A DNA stretch of 64,000 nt from Methylocystis sp. (GTDB lineage: Bacteria; Pseudomonadota; Alphaproteobacteria; Rhizobiales; Beijerinckiaceae): assembly GCA_022843405.1 (NCBI GenBank), contig JALHNQ010000015.1:1-64000 (forward strand), written 5' to 3'. Numbering within the stretch: position 1 is the stretch's first letter; each line of letters opens with the position of its first letter. Of the stretch, positions 28,012 to 37,608 are shown one piece after another. Below the pieces are notes generated by a model. The model was not told the DNA's origin. It did not search any database and worked only from the letters and a program-made list of their open reading frames with translations. The position numbers and the translations under genes were made by a program.

Positions 28012-28878
28012 TTAGAAGCGGTCCGGCTCCAGCGGAAGCTCGCCGACCTCCGGCGCGTCATCGTCGCGCGCGCCGCCGGCATCATCCATCGGCGGGCGAG
28101 GGCGCCGGCGACGGCGGGAGCTTAGATGAAAATTCACCCCGCCTTCATGATCGCGCGGCGTTTCGCGCTCGATCAGCGGCTCCGCGACCTCGCTCGGCGC
28201 GGGACGAGAGCCCGTCGGCCCGGTTATGAATGACGGCAGCGCGGCTCCCGCGGCGTCCTCGGCGGCGCCGGTCTCGCCGCGCGGCTGGAAACGACGATCG
28301 CGGCTGCGGTCGTAGCCTTGGTGACGCGGGCGGTCGCCGCCCTCGACGTTGCGATCCCGGTTAAACGGCGGCCGCTCGGGCCGCTGCGGGCGCTCGGGGC
28401 GTTCCGCGCGCTGCATGTCGCCGATCGGGCGCTCCTCGAAAGGCTGCGGCTGAGGCTGCGGCGGCGCAAAATTTTGAGGCGGCGCGAATGGCTGCTGCGG
28501 CGGTTGCGGCTGGTAGGCGGGCACCGGCAGCCGCTCGGCAAGCGGCGCGAAACGGTCGGGAAGCGGCGCGAAATCGTCGTCGTCGTCGGAGGTCTCGACT
28601 TCGGCTTCGAACTGCGGGCGCGCATAGCCGTTGACCTGCTGCTGCGCGGCGGCGATCAGCCGGAAATAGTGCTCTGCGTGCTGTAGCAGGCTTTCGGCCA
28701 TGATAATGTCGCCGGACGACTGCGCATCGCGCGCGAGCTGAAGATATTTTTCGGCGACATGTTGAGCCGTGCCGCGAATCTTCACGTCGGGGCCATTCGA
28801 CTCATAGGATCGCGTCAGCGGATTGGGCCCTTTGCGGCCGTTGCGTCCGCGCATTCTCTTGTTCTGTCCTGGTCTCAT
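28012..28878 (-). CDS. DUF4167 protein
   Basis: 288 residues. The conserved N-terminal block is basic, MRPGQNKRMRGRNGRKGPNP, followed by RGTAQHVAEKYLQLARDAQS and LLQHAEHYFRLI, the DUF4167 signature found next to prmC in most Rhizobiales. The rest is low-complexity, rich in Pro, Gln and Arg with patches such as ERPERPQRPERPP, and is probably disordered. The basic start suggests RNA or DNA binding, unproven. The ATG at 28878 is used rather than an upstream start because conservation begins there. Confidence 0.8.
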   Translation of the reverse strand: MRPGQNKRMRGRNGRKGPNPLTRSYESNGPDVKIRGTAQHVAEKYLQLARDAQSSGDIIMAESLLQHAEHYFRLIAAAQQQVNGYARPQFEAEVETSDDDDDFAPLPDRFAPLAERLPVPAYQPQPPQQPFAPPQNFAPPQPQPQPFEERPIGDMQRAERPERPQRPERPPFNRDRNVEGGDRPRHQGYDRSRDRRFQPRGETGAAEDAAGAALPSFITGPTGSRPAPSEVAEPLIERETPRDHEGGVNFHLSSRRRRRPRPPMDDAGGARDDDAPEVGELPLEPDRF

Positions 28879-29383
28879 CAAACTCCCCGCAATTTCGCTG
28901 CGCTCGACCCTCGCCTGCGCGGCCATATCAACAACGCCGCCGCTAAATCCCTTCGCCAGAAGCCGCCAACGCCAAACGACCGGGCGAGAGCGATCCGTTC
29001 CTGGACCGCGGGCTTCGAGAGCGGCGCGCGCGAATCGAATGTCCTCAAGTCGGCCGCAATCGGCAGCCCCGCCCAGTTCTGCGCCAATTCCCCTCAGCGC
29101 GAATTCATGACGCCAAGCGCGGCGGGATGCCGTCTGCCTGCCCGGCGCATGACGCCCGGCGACGATCGAAGCGGCCTTACTCCGGCGCTCTCATGTCGAT
29201 TTCGACTTTGCTCCCGGCCGGTCGTTTCGGGCTTCCGTTCGCGAAGCGGAGCCAAAGGATCGAGGTTCTCTCTCGAAGTCGGCGATCGGCTGGAACCTGG
29301 AATGACTATAGTGGAGGGGGTGGTCCCCAACAAGACCGCGCGCCGAGCGGCGGGCGAAAAAAGGGGGTACTGTAGCCAATATG
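28879..29383. other. 505-bp gap between prmC and the DUF4167 gene
   Basis: Both neighbours are on the minus strand. The frames across this stretch lack ribosome-binding sites and family features. It must contain the promoter of the DUF4167 gene. I see no strong hairpin, repeat family or RNA gene here. Confidence 0.4.
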
Positions 29384-30292
29384 TCACGTCGACAAGGGCG
29401 CAAGGCGCGCCGCGACAATCCTCTCGCGTCCGCCTGCGTCGCGGGCGACGCGCTCGATTTGGAGCCCATGGGCGGCCAAAAGCGCGGCGACGCGGGCAGC
29501 TTGATCGAAGCCGACTTCGAATAGAACGACAGCGTCTTCGGCCAGCAGCCTCGGCAGGTCGCGAAGGATTTCTCGATAACAGTCGAGCCCGTCGGCGCCG
29601 CCGTCCAGCGCCAGCGCCGGATCATGGAGACGCACCTCAGGGTCGAGACCTGCGATATCCTCGGTGCGGACATAGGGGGGATTGGAAACGATGAGGTCGA
29701 AACGTCCCTGAAACGCCTCGGCCCAGCGGCCGCGCACGACGCTTGCGCGGTTGGAGAGGCCGCAGCGGGCGAGATTAGCGGCGGTCGCCCTGCAGGCATC
29801 CGGCGAAATATCGACGGCGAGCGCCCAGGCGGCCGGAAGCTCGCTGAGAAGGGCGCAGGCGATGGCGCCCGAGCCGGCGCCAAGATCTAGAATCGAGAGC
29901 AGCGCGTCGCGCTTTTCCGCGACGAGGCTCAGCGCGGCTTCGACCAGCGTTTCGGTGTCCGGGCGCGGATCGAGCACGCCGGGCGCGACGGTAAGATCGA
30001 GCGTCCAGAATCCGCGCTCGCCCAGGATGCGGGACATGGGCTCACGGGCGGCCCGCCGCGCCGCATAGTCGGAAAGGATGCGCGATTCGTCCTCCGACAG
30101 CGGCGCGCGCGGCGCAAGCGCGAGTTCGAGCCGCGTCAGCCCCGCAGCGCCGCGCAACAGAGCGCGCGCCTCGTCCTGCGGATGCTCGACGCCGGCGGCT
30201 TCGAGGCGGTCCGCGACCGCCCCGATCGCTTCGATTCGCATCAGGGCCGGCGCGCTGTCCGCTGCCGGCTTTTTCCCGACGCCCAGCTTCAT
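29384..30292 (-). CDS. prmC: peptide chain release factor N5-glutamine methyltransferase
   Basis: Methylates the Gln of the GGQ motif in release factors RF1 and RF2. 302 residues with an N-terminal helical domain and a Rossmann methyltransferase domain: SAM loop ILDLGAGSGAIACAL, then the catalytic NPPY in LIVSNPPYVRTEDI, and HDPALALDGGADGL. In relatives prfA precedes prmC; here htpG does, only three bases away, so the two are probably cotranscribed. Confidence 0.93.
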   Translation of the reverse strand: MKLGVGKKPAADSAPALMRIEAIGAVADRLEAAGVEHPQDEARALLRGAAGLTRLELALAPRAPLSEDESRILSDYAARRAAREPMSRILGERGFWTLDLTVAPGVLDPRPDTETLVEAALSLVAEKRDALLSILDLGAGSGAIACALLSELPAAWALAVDISPDACRATAANLARCGLSNRASVVRGRWAEAFQGRFDLIVSNPPYVRTEDIAGLDPEVRLHDPALALDGGADGLDCYREILRDLPRLLAEDAVVLFEVGFDQAARVAALLAAHGLQIERVARDAGGRERIVAARLAPLST

Positions 30293-30295
30293 GTC

Positions 30296-32209
30296 CTATC
30301 CCTTATTGGCGAGAAGCGTCGCCAGCCGCTTCGCAAACGCTGCCGCGTCGATCGGATGTTCGCCGTCGGCGACTCGCGCCAGATCCAGCAGAAGGAACTG
30401 GTCGTCGCGGGTCGCGTCCCGCCCTTTCGCGCGCAAGGCGGTCGCCAGCGCGACGATCGCCTCATGCCTCGAATTGACCTCCAAAACCGGCTTTCCGAAG
30501 GCCGCCTGTTGACCATGTTCGGCCAGAAGGCGGGACAATTGGCGATCGAATCCGGTATCGGGCGCCACGAGGCAAACGGCGCTGTCGGTGAGCCGCGTCG
30601 AGGCGCGCACGTCGTCGACATATTCGCCGAGCGTTTCCTTGAGCGCCGACAGCAAATCAGCGACGTCGGCCGGCGCCGTGTCCGCCGTTTTGGCGTCGTC
30701 GACGAGCGCGATCGAATCAATGTCCGCCTGACCCTGCGTCACCGATTTGAACGGCTTGCCGTCAAATCCCAGCGCGCTCGTCACCCAGAAGGCGTCGACG
30801 GCGTCGTCGAGCAGCAGCACCTCAACGCCTCTCGCGCGGAACCCTTCGATCTGCGGGCTGGCGCGCAGCCGCTTCATGTCGTCGCCGACGAGATAATAGA
30901 TCGCGGTTTGATTCTCCCGCAGATCGGCGACGTAATCCTTGAGCGTGCGGGTTTTTTCCCCCGACTTGGTCGAGGCGAAACGGGCGATTTCGAACAGGTC
31001 GTCGCGGCGGCTCGGGTCTTCGTGCAGTCCTTCCTTGAGAACCGACCCGAAGTTTTTCCACACTTCGGCGAATTTCTCGGGCTCGGCGTTGGCGAGCTTT
31101 TTCAGCTCCTGCAAGACGCGCGTGGCGATCGCCTTGCCGATCGCGCCGACGACCGGACTCTTCTGCACCATCTCTCGCGAGACGTTGAGCGGAATGTCGG
31201 CGCTGTCAACGACGATGCGCATGAACCGCAGCCAAGCGGGCAGCATCGCCATGTCGCGCGAGATCAGCACCCGGCGCACATAAAGCTTGGATTTGCTGGT
31301 TCGCGCCGGATCGAAGAGATCGAACGGCCGCGCGCCCGGAACAAAGGCGAGCACCGTATATTCGGTGCGCCCTTCCGCGCGCCAGTGGGCGATCAGCGCC
31401 GGCTCGTCCAACTGTCCGGACAACTGCCGGTAGAAATCGACATATTGCTCATGCGTGATCTCGGATTTCGGCCTGGTCCACAGCGCGACGCCCTCGGCGA
31501 TGCGGCGGGGCTCTTCGCCCGGCGCGGCGATAAGGTCGATCGGCGCGGCGATCGCGCCGGAATGTTCGCGCACGACGTTTTCGACGCGCCAGCCGTCGAG
31601 AAATTCGTCGCTCTCGGAGTTGAGATGCAGCGTGACGCGCGTGCCGACGGCGGGCGCCTCTTCGAGCGGCAGCGGCGCAATCTGATAGGAGCCCTTGCCT
31701 TCCGAACGCCACAGCCAGGCCTGCTCCTCGCCGGCCCGCCGCGTCGCGACCTCGACGCGGTCGGCGACCATGAAGGCGGAGTAGAATCCGACGCCGAACT
31801 GGCCGATGAAGCCGGCGTCCTTGTCCTTGCCGAGCTTGTCGAGGAAGGCGCGTGTGCCCGAATTGGCGATGGTGCCGAGCGCGCTGATCAGCTCCTCGCG
31901 CGACATGCCGACGCCATTGTCGGTGACCGTCAGCGTGCGCTTGTCCTTGTCGAGCGCGATCGTGACGAGCGGCGCGGCGGCCTGGGCGGCGAGCTTTTCG
32001 TCGGAAAGCGCCTCATATCTGAGCTTTTCACAGGCGTCGGCGGCGTTCGAGACGAGTTCGCGCAAAAAGACGTCGCGCTCCGAATAGACGGAATGCGTCA
32101 TCAGTTCGAGGAGCCGCGCGACATCGGCCTCGAAGCCGAAATTGGCGGCGGCGGATTGCGGATCTGCGGCTTCGGCCGCGCCTTCGACGGATGTTGCGTC
32201 GTCGGTCAT
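30296..32209 (-). CDS. htpG: molecular chaperone HtpG (Hsp90)
   Basis: Bacterial Hsp90; 637 residues. The N-terminal GHKL ATPase domain shows SERDVFLRELVSNAADACEK, TVTDNGVGMSREEL and IGQFGVGFYSAFMVAD. The middle domain includes the LYVRRVLISRD and DSADIPLNVSREMVQ stretches, and the C-terminal dimerisation domain is less conserved. ATG 32209 has GGAGAGA just upstream; 19 further codons in frame before it lack support. It is the first gene of a pair with prmC. Confidence 0.95.
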   Translation of the reverse strand: MTDDATSVEGAAEAADPQSAAANFGFEADVARLLELMTHSVYSERDVFLRELVSNAADACEKLRYEALSDEKLAAQAAAPLVTIALDKDKRTLTVTDNGVGMSREELISALGTIANSGTRAFLDKLGKDKDAGFIGQFGVGFYSAFMVADRVEVATRRAGEEQAWLWRSEGKGSYQIAPLPLEEAPAVGTRVTLHLNSESDEFLDGWRVENVVREHSGAIAAPIDLIAAPGEEPRRIAEGVALWTRPKSEITHEQYVDFYRQLSGQLDEPALIAHWRAEGRTEYTVLAFVPGARPFDLFDPARTSKSKLYVRRVLISRDMAMLPAWLRFMRIVVDSADIPLNVSREMVQKSPVVGAIGKAIATRVLQELKKLANAEPEKFAEVWKNFGSVLKEGLHEDPSRRDDLFEIARFASTKSGEKTRTLKDYVADLRENQTAIYYLVGDDMKRLRASPQIEGFRARGVEVLLLDDAVDAFWVTSALGFDGKPFKSVTQGQADIDSIALVDDAKTADTAPADVADLLSALKETLGEYVDDVRASTRLTDSAVCLVAPDTGFDRQLSRLLAEHGQQAAFGKPVLEVNSRHEAIVALATALRAKGRDATRDDQFLLLDLARVADGEHPIDAAAFAKRLATLLANKG

Positions 32210-32688
32210 GTTCTCTCCAATGAAAGCAAAAAGAGAATCGGCGTCGCGGTCAGCGCGACGGCGCATCTTGAGTTCGTCATTGTCGGGAATTTTGCAAGGG
32301 CACGGCTAGAGCGGGACGAGAGCGCCGCTGGCCCTCTTGAGCCGGTTTGGGCGGGCGCAAAGGTAGACGGGCCGGCGCGGGAGCGAATCTCCCGGCCGGC
32401 CCGACCATCGCCACGACCTCTATATCTCGGCGCCACACGCTTTCGGGGGGCTGGGGGGCTGACGAAACCGAAAGCGCGCGGCCCCGAGCTGTCGAGGCAA
32501 TGAACTACATTTTGGGCGGCGCGTTTGGCTGGCAAGGGGCGCCATGCCGGCGAAAGTATGATTATTGCCGGCCAAATCTTATCTGGTTGCGCAGTCGAAA
32601 AGATTCTCGTCGCAATCCCGTCATTAAGTCTTGCCCGCCGCATCGGCGCTTGCCAACATGGGAGAGGAAGTCGAGGAGAGCGTCACGC
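32210..32688. other. 479-bp divergent gap between htpG and the DUF2794 gene
   Basis: It must hold promoters for both neighbours. The one clear structure is a strong GC hairpin at 32369-32402 (GGGCCGG and GGGAG pairing with CTCCC and CCGGCCC around a CGAAT loop). No gene is supported; a weak CTTG-type element is not convincing as a heat-shock promoter. Confidence 0.45.
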
Positions 32689-33099
32689 ATGGCGGAGTCG
32701 GAGACGACGGAGCCCAGCCGGGCTCGACCCGCGCTATTCGTCGTGAACGGTGTTTCGCCGGGCGCGGCGCCAGGGGCGCGGGGAGACAGGCGCAGCGCGG
32801 CGGTTTCATTCAGCCGGCCGGAACTCAACGTCATCTTCAATCTTTACGGCGCGAAAGTCGCGCAGGGCGAATGGCGCGATTACGCCATCGACTTCACGCC
32901 GGCCAAGGCCGTGTTCTCGATTTTCCGGCGGGCGAGCGAGGCGCCGCTCTATCGAATCGAAAAGGATCCGGCGCTTTCGCGTCGACAAGGCGCCTATTCG
33001 GTCATCGCGGCGACCGGCCTCGTGCTTCGGCGCGGGCACGATCTCTCTCGCGTCGTGCGCGTTTTGGACCCCGCGCTGAGGCTCGTCGGGGCGGAATAG
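32689..33099 (+). CDS. DUF2794 protein
   Basis: 136 residues. The conserved core runs from VSFSRPELNVIFNLYG through WRDYAIDF, AVFSIFRRASEAPLYRIEK and RRQGAYSVIAATGLVLRRGH to RVLDPALRLV, which is the DUF2794 family, restricted to alphaproteobacteria. It is soluble; function unknown. ATG 32689 gives the normal length. It ends two bases before the convergent D-amino-acid dehydrogenase stop. Confidence 0.82.
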   Translation: MAESETTEPSRARPALFVVNGVSPGAAPGARGDRRSAAVSFSRPELNVIFNLYGAKVAQGEWRDYAIDFTPAKAVFSIFRRASEAPLYRIEKDPALSRRQGAYSVIAATGLVLRRGHDLSRVVRVLDPALRLVGAE

Positions 33100-33101
33100 G
33101 C

Positions 33102-34346
33102 TTAAAAACGGTCGGCGCGATAGGGCGTTGGATCGATGAAGGGCGTCTCGCCGGTCATCATCTCCGCGAGCAGGCGGCCGCAGACTGGCCCGAGCGTCAG
33201 CCCGTGATGGGCGTGGCCGAAATCGAACCAAAGGCCCTTATGGCGCGGGGCGGGGCCGACAATCGGCAGCATGTCGGGCAAGCAGGGCCGCGCGCCGCGC
33301 CAGGGCGCCGGGTCGAGCCGTTCGCCGAGCGGGAACAGCCGGCGCGCCGTGGGCTCGCAAATCTCGATCTGCACCGGCGTCGGCGGCGCGTCGCGGCGCG
33401 CGAATTCGGCGCCGCTCGTCAGCCTGATCCCGCGGCGCATCGGCGCCAGAAGATAGCCGACGTCGGCGTCGAGGATCGTATGATTGAGCCGCACGCCCTC
33501 TTTTGCGGCGTAATGCATGTGATAGCCCCGCTTCCAGCCGAGCGGAATGCAATAGCCGAGCGGCCCGTAGATGGCATCCGACCAGGGGCCGAGCGTCACC
33601 GCCGCCGCGCCGGCGACGAGAGGCCCCTCCGCCGTCGCCAGGCGCCAGCGGCCGTCCGCTTCTTGCGAGAGGCTGCGCGCGTCTCCCGCGAGCAGCCGGC
33701 CGCCGCGTGAAACGAACAGGTCGGCATAGGCTTTCGATAGGGCGGCGGGATCGACGATCGCGGCCGTGTCGCGATAATGGACGCCGCCGGCGATCGGCGC
33801 GAAATCCGGCTCCAGCGCCGCGATCCCGGACGAATCGAGCGAGTCGATATGTAAGCCATAGCCACGCAGCCGCTCCGCATCGGCAAATCCGACTGCGAGC
33901 GTTTCCTCGCTGCGAAAGAGCTTGATCCAACCGTTCTTGCGCAGGAGTTCACCTGCGCCCGCCTGCTGGATCAGCGCCTCATGCTCGCTCAGGCTGTTTT
34001 CGATCAGCGGGCGCCGCGCCTCGATATTTCGCGCTACGCGCGCGGGCGCGCTGGCGCGCCAATAGCGCAGCAGCCACGGCCCCACCGCCGGCAGGGCGGA
34101 GAAATGGTAATGCGCCTCGGGGAGAAGATTCAGCGCATATTTGACCAGCCGCGCCGGGTCGCGCGGGAAAAGATAGGGAATGAGCGAGGAACGCTCGATC
34201 AGCCCGGCGTTGCCGAAGCTCGTCTCCTGTCCCGCAGCGCCGGCGCGATCGATAAGCGTAACCTCGCGGCCGCGCGCCTGCAGATGCAGCGCGGCGCTCA
34301 CGCCGACGATGCCCGCGCCAAGAACGACGACATCCGTCGATTTCAT
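33102..34346 (-). CDS. FAD-dependent D-amino acid dehydrogenase (DadA-like)
   Basis: 414 residues. The N-terminal dinucleotide-binding motif is VVVLGAGIVGVSAALHLQARG, followed by the DAO-family features TSFGNAGLIERSS and, near the end, PDMLPIVGPAPRHKGLWFDF with FGHAHHGLTLGP. It deaminates D-amino acids at the membrane and passes electrons to the respiratory chain. ATG 34346 has GGAGGAAAT directly upstream, which fixes the start. No alanine racemase gene is adjacent. Other DadA-type amine oxidases cannot be excluded. Confidence 0.82.
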   Translation of the reverse strand: MKSTDVVVLGAGIVGVSAALHLQARGREVTLIDRAGAAGQETSFGNAGLIERSSLIPYLFPRDPARLVKYALNLLPEAHYHFSALPAVGPWLLRYWRASAPARVARNIEARRPLIENSLSEHEALIQQAGAGELLRKNGWIKLFRSEETLAVGFADAERLRGYGLHIDSLDSSGIAALEPDFAPIAGGVHYRDTAAIVDPAALSKAYADLFVSRGGRLLAGDARSLSQEADGRWRLATAEGPLVAGAAAVTLGPWSDAIYGPLGYCIPLGWKRGYHMHYAAKEGVRLNHTILDADVGYLLAPMRRGIRLTSGAEFARRDAPPTPVQIEICEPTARRLFPLGERLDPAPWRGARPCLPDMLPIVGPAPRHKGLWFDFGHAHHGLTLGPVCGRLLAEMMTGETPFIDPTPYRADRF

Positions 34347-34396
34347 ATTTCCTCCAGGGCGGTCGCTCATATATGGACTTTGATGCAACGCGCGTG

Positions 34397-34457
34397 CTAG
34401 AGCGCGGCTCGCGAAAAAGTGGGAACCGGTTTTTCGCGTAGAGCGCGCTCTAAGCTT
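34397..34457. repeat. palindromic repeat, family F (CGCGAAAAA...TTTTTCGCG)
   Basis: Arms CGCGAAAAA and TTTTTCGCG around GTGGGAACCGG, flanked by GAGCGCG and CGCGCTC. This GCGAAAAAGTGGGAACCGG core is a common small intergenic repeat in Rhizobiales. It sits between divergent dadA-like and purB genes. Confidence 0.65.
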
Positions 34458-34552
34458 TCGGAATCGATCAATTTATCTGCAATTGGGCGATTCCGCCGAA
34501 ATGCAGCGGGATCGATGCGCCTCTCTCTTTCCATGGAATTTCAAGGCGCCCG

Positions 34553-35860
34553 ATGATCCCCCGCTATTCCCGACCCGAAATGACCGTGATTTGGGAGCCG
34601 CAGACCCGGTTTCGCATCTGGTTCGAGATCGAGGCCTATGCCTGCGACGCGCTCGCCGAGATCGGCGTCATCCCAAGGGAAAGCGCCAAGGCGATCTGGG
34701 ACAAAGCGGATTTCGTCACTTTCGACGTCGCCAGGATCGACGAAATCGAACGCGTCACGAAACATGACGTGATCGCCTTTCTGACCCATCTTGGAGAATT
34801 CATCGGCGCCGAATCGCGCTTCGTTCATCAGGGCATGACGTCGTCCGACGTGCTCGACACCTGTCTCGCCGTGCAATTGTCGCGCGCCGCGGATCTCCTG
34901 ATCGCCGACGTCGACGCGCTGCTCTCGGCGCTCAAGACGCGCGCCTATGAGCATAAATATACGCCGACGATCGGCCGCTCGCACGGCATTCACGCGGAGC
35001 CGACGACCTTCGGGCTGAAACTGGCCCAGGCCTATGCCGAATTCACGCGGGCGCGGGCGCGGCTCGTCGAGGCGCGCAGAGAAATTTCGACCTGCGCGAT
35101 TTCGGGCGCCGTCGGCACTTTCGCCAATATCGATCCGCGCGTCGAAGACTATGTGGCGCATAAGATGGGGCTGACGCCCGAGCCGATCTCGACCCAGGTC
35201 ATTCCGCGCGACCGCCACGCGGCTTTTTTCGCGACGCTCGCCGTGGTGGCGTCGTCGGTCGAACGGCTGGCGATCGAAATCCGCCATCTTCAGCGCACCG
35301 AAGTGCTCGAGGCGGAGGAATTTTTCTCGGCGGGCCAGAAGGGCTCTTCCGCCATGCCCCACAAGCGCAATCCGGTGCTGACCGAAAATCTGACCGGACT
35401 TGCACGGCTCGTGCGCGGCATGGCGATTCCGGCCATGGAGAATGTCGCGCTGTGGCATGAGCGCGATATTTCGCATTCTTCCGTCGAGCGCATGATCGGG
35501 CCCGACGCGACGGTGACGTTGGATTTCGCGCTCGCGCGCCTGACTGGCGTGGTCGACAATCTCGTCGTCTATCCAGAAAACATGCGCAAGAATTTAGAAA
35601 AGCTCGGCGGGCTCATTCACTCGCAACGCGTGCTGCTGGCGCTGACCCAAAAGGGCGTGTCGCGCGAAGACGCCTACGCCATGGTGCAGCGAAACGCCAT
35701 GCCGGTTTGGCGCGGCGAAGGGGATTTCCGCGCGCTGCTTGGCGAGGACAAGGACGTGAGCTCAAAGCTGTCGGCGAAGGAGTTGGACGAGCTCTTCGAC
35801 CTCTCCTATCACTTCAAACATGTGGATAGGATTTTCGCGCGGGTGTTTGGGGAGGCTTAG
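34553..35860 (+). CDS. purB: adenylosuccinate lyase
   Basis: Catalyses two steps of purine synthesis: SAICAR to AICAR and adenylosuccinate to AMP. 435 residues, starting MIPRYSRPEMTVIW as in the family. Conserved blocks: TSSDVLDTCLAVQL, GRSHGIHAEPTTFG with the catalytic His, and the fumarase-superfamily signature GSSAMPHKRNPV. The 3' end overlaps the convergent DUF2721 gene by 47 bp. Confidence 0.95.
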   Translation: MIPRYSRPEMTVIWEPQTRFRIWFEIEAYACDALAEIGVIPRESAKAIWDKADFVTFDVARIDEIERVTKHDVIAFLTHLGEFIGAESRFVHQGMTSSDVLDTCLAVQLSRAADLLIADVDALLSALKTRAYEHKYTPTIGRSHGIHAEPTTFGLKLAQAYAEFTRARARLVEARREISTCAISGAVGTFANIDPRVEDYVAHKMGLTPEPISTQVIPRDRHAAFFATLAVVASSVERLAIEIRHLQRTEVLEAEEFFSAGQKGSSAMPHKRNPVLTENLTGLARLVRGMAIPAMENVALWHERDISHSSVERMIGPDATVTLDFALARLTGVVDNLVVYPENMRKNLEKLGGLIHSQRVLLALTQKGVSREDAYAMVQRNAMPVWRGEGDFRALLGEDKDVSSKLSAKELDELFDLSYHFKHVDRIFARVFGEA

Positions 35861-36296
35861 CGCCGATGCTAATCTCCAGATATCCCAGCTGCAATTCTTT
35901 CGCGAAGGCGATCAGCGCGGCCGTGAAGAGCGCCATCGCCACGGCGAACATCAATCCCGCGCCGTATTCATGGCGCATATGCATGTAAGCGGCCGCGAAG
36001 CTGACGATGACGAGAACGCTCGTCACGATGCAGCTCGCGACGCCCCAGTAAATGGCGTAATGCATCAGCATGCCGCGCTGTTTGAGGATCGGCAGCTCAG
36101 CTTTCAGATGGGCCTGCGCCTCGTTATCTCCGCCCGTCTGATTGATGGTTCTCGAACGATCGACGATTCGGTCCAATCTTGAAACGAGGACGGACAAGAG
36201 CTGCGCTTCTGCCGCAAGCAGAAATGCGGGGCCGGTGACCTGCGAGATCACATTGGAAAGCTGTTCGATCGAGGGCGGGTCAAAGATAAAGATCAT
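35814..36296 (-). CDS. DUF2721 membrane protein
   Basis: 160 residues. An N-terminal segment (IEQLSNVISQVTGPAFLLAA) is followed by the DUF2721-type ARDRIVDRS-like stretch LVSRLDRIVDRSR. A helical charged region is next, then two clear transmembrane helices, YAIYWGVASCIVTSVLVIVSF and GLMFAVAMALFTAALIAFA. Function unknown. The stop lies inside the 3' end of purB on the opposite strand; the last fifteen residues are encoded in the overlap. Confidence 0.75.
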   Translation of the reverse strand: MIFIFDPPSIEQLSNVISQVTGPAFLLAAEAQLLSVLVSRLDRIVDRSRTINQTGGDNEAQAHLKAELPILKQRGMLMHYAIYWGVASCIVTSVLVIVSFAAAYMHMRHEYGAGLMFAVAMALFTAALIAFAKELQLGYLEISIGAKPPQTPARKSYPHV

Positions 36297-36362
36297 GACG
36301 GTCCCTAAGCGGATTGCACGCGGATCCAGCCAATTTCAATTCGGCGTCGCGCCCGTCAAGCC

Positions 36363-37517
36363 TTAACGTGACGGCCAGCGCCATTTTGGCGATTCATGCT
36401 CAGGCGCGAGAGTCTCTCCCAGACGCTTCTCTAGCGCGATTTCGACGCAGCAATCGTCTTTTTTCAGTTCAAAGACCAATTTCGCCGAGTGCGACACGAC
36501 GAAAAGCTGCGTCTCCTTCGAGACCCTGCGCATCAATCGCGCCAGCGCGCCGATGAGGTTGGGATGAAGGCTCGCTTCCGGTTCGTTGAACACCATCAGC
36601 GGCGGCGGGCGGGGCGTCAGCAGCGCTGCAACAAGCAGCAGATAGCGCAGCGTGCCTTCCGAGAGCTCCGCAGCGCGTAGCGGACGAAGCAGCCCATGCT
36701 GGCGCATTAACGTCTCGACGTAACCGTCCGATGTCGAAATATCGATCGTGCTGGATGGAAAGGCGTCATCGATCGTCTCGTCCAGGGCGTCTACGTCGCC
36801 GACTTCCCGAATGGTTGCGAGCGCCCCGGCGAGGTCAGCGCCGTCATCCGCCAGCGCAGGGGTAAAGCTGCCGATCTGCGGCCGTCGCGCCGGCGCATCG
36901 CGATCTGCGCGCAAATTGTCATAGAAGCGCCAGCGCCGCACCGTCTCACGTAAGATCGGAAGATCATAGGCTTCCCGTAGGTCGGCGCATTGCGTCATCA
37001 TGCTGTCGACGCCGGCGAGCGACGTTGCGGCCTGTCGCCATTCGCCATTTTCCCCGAGAACGCGCGCGCTCGGTCCGCGTCGCTCGGCCAAAAGATTGGC
37101 GCGGGCAAGATGCTCTCCGGTCCATTGCGCCTCAAGCTTGATTTGCGGATCGAGGGGGAAGGGGTTTGTCGCATTTGACGTCGGGCCGAGGTCGATCGCG
37201 TAACCATAAGTTTTCGAAGCAAACCCGAGCTTCAGCGCCTTTCGCGACTGGCGCGCCAATGGTTCGATTGGCGTTTCGCCCGTTTTCATCGCGCGGGAGA
37301 ATTTCTCGGGACCAGCCCAAAGCGTCGAATTCAGTCCGCCCTCCCGGGCGATGGACTGGATGATGCGCCCCTGAGCTATGTCGGCGAGAAGGCGCAGCGC
37401 GCGATACAAGCTGGACTTGCCGGCGCCATTGGCGCCAGTCACGACGGTGAGCGGCCCCGGCGCAAGGACCAGATCGCGAATGGATCGATAGCCGGAAATT
37501 GCGAGCCGTGTGATCAC
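36363..37517 (-). CDS. AAA-family ATPase of the RecF/SMC-like COG4637 type
   Basis: 384 residues. The ABC-type ATPase core is split by a long middle region: Walker A TVVTGANGAGKSSLYRAL near residue 30, the LSEGTLRYLLL signature, Walker B PPLMVFNEPEASLHP and the H-loop LFVVSHSAKLV near the end. The N-terminal ISGYRSIRDL is the usual first strand. Its size matches stand-alone predicted ATPases of COG4637. No partner nuclease gene is adjacent, so an OLD or Gabija type defence role is not indicated. Divergent from ccmI. Confidence 0.78.
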   Translation of the reverse strand: MITRLAISGYRSIRDLVLAPGPLTVVTGANGAGKSSLYRALRLLADIAQGRIIQSIAREGGLNSTLWAGPEKFSRAMKTGETPIEPLARQSRKALKLGFASKTYGYAIDLGPTSNATNPFPLDPQIKLEAQWTGEHLARANLLAERRGPSARVLGENGEWRQAATSLAGVDSMMTQCADLREAYDLPILRETVRRWRFYDNLRADRDAPARRPQIGSFTPALADDGADLAGALATIREVGDVDALDETIDDAFPSSTIDISTSDGYVETLMRQHGLLRPLRAAELSEGTLRYLLLVAALLTPRPPPLMVFNEPEASLHPNLIGALARLMRRVSKETQLFVVSHSAKLVFELKKDDCCVEIALEKRLGETLAPEHESPKWRWPSR

Positions 37518-37608
37518 TGTGCCTCCCGGCCGCCAATATCAATGGGCGCGCGTGGGCCGGCAATGGCCGCCCTTCCAATAGCGGGCGCAAAGCCTTAAAC
37601 AGCGGGCC

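Noticed and set aside
30182-32503. 773-codon frame opposite htpG
   Set aside because: Shadow frame over htpG and prmC; no domain, no ribosome-binding site.
36363-37517. OLD or Gabija-type defence ATPase
   Set aside because: No TOPRIM domain in the protein and no UvrD-like helicase beside it; neighbours are housekeeping genes.
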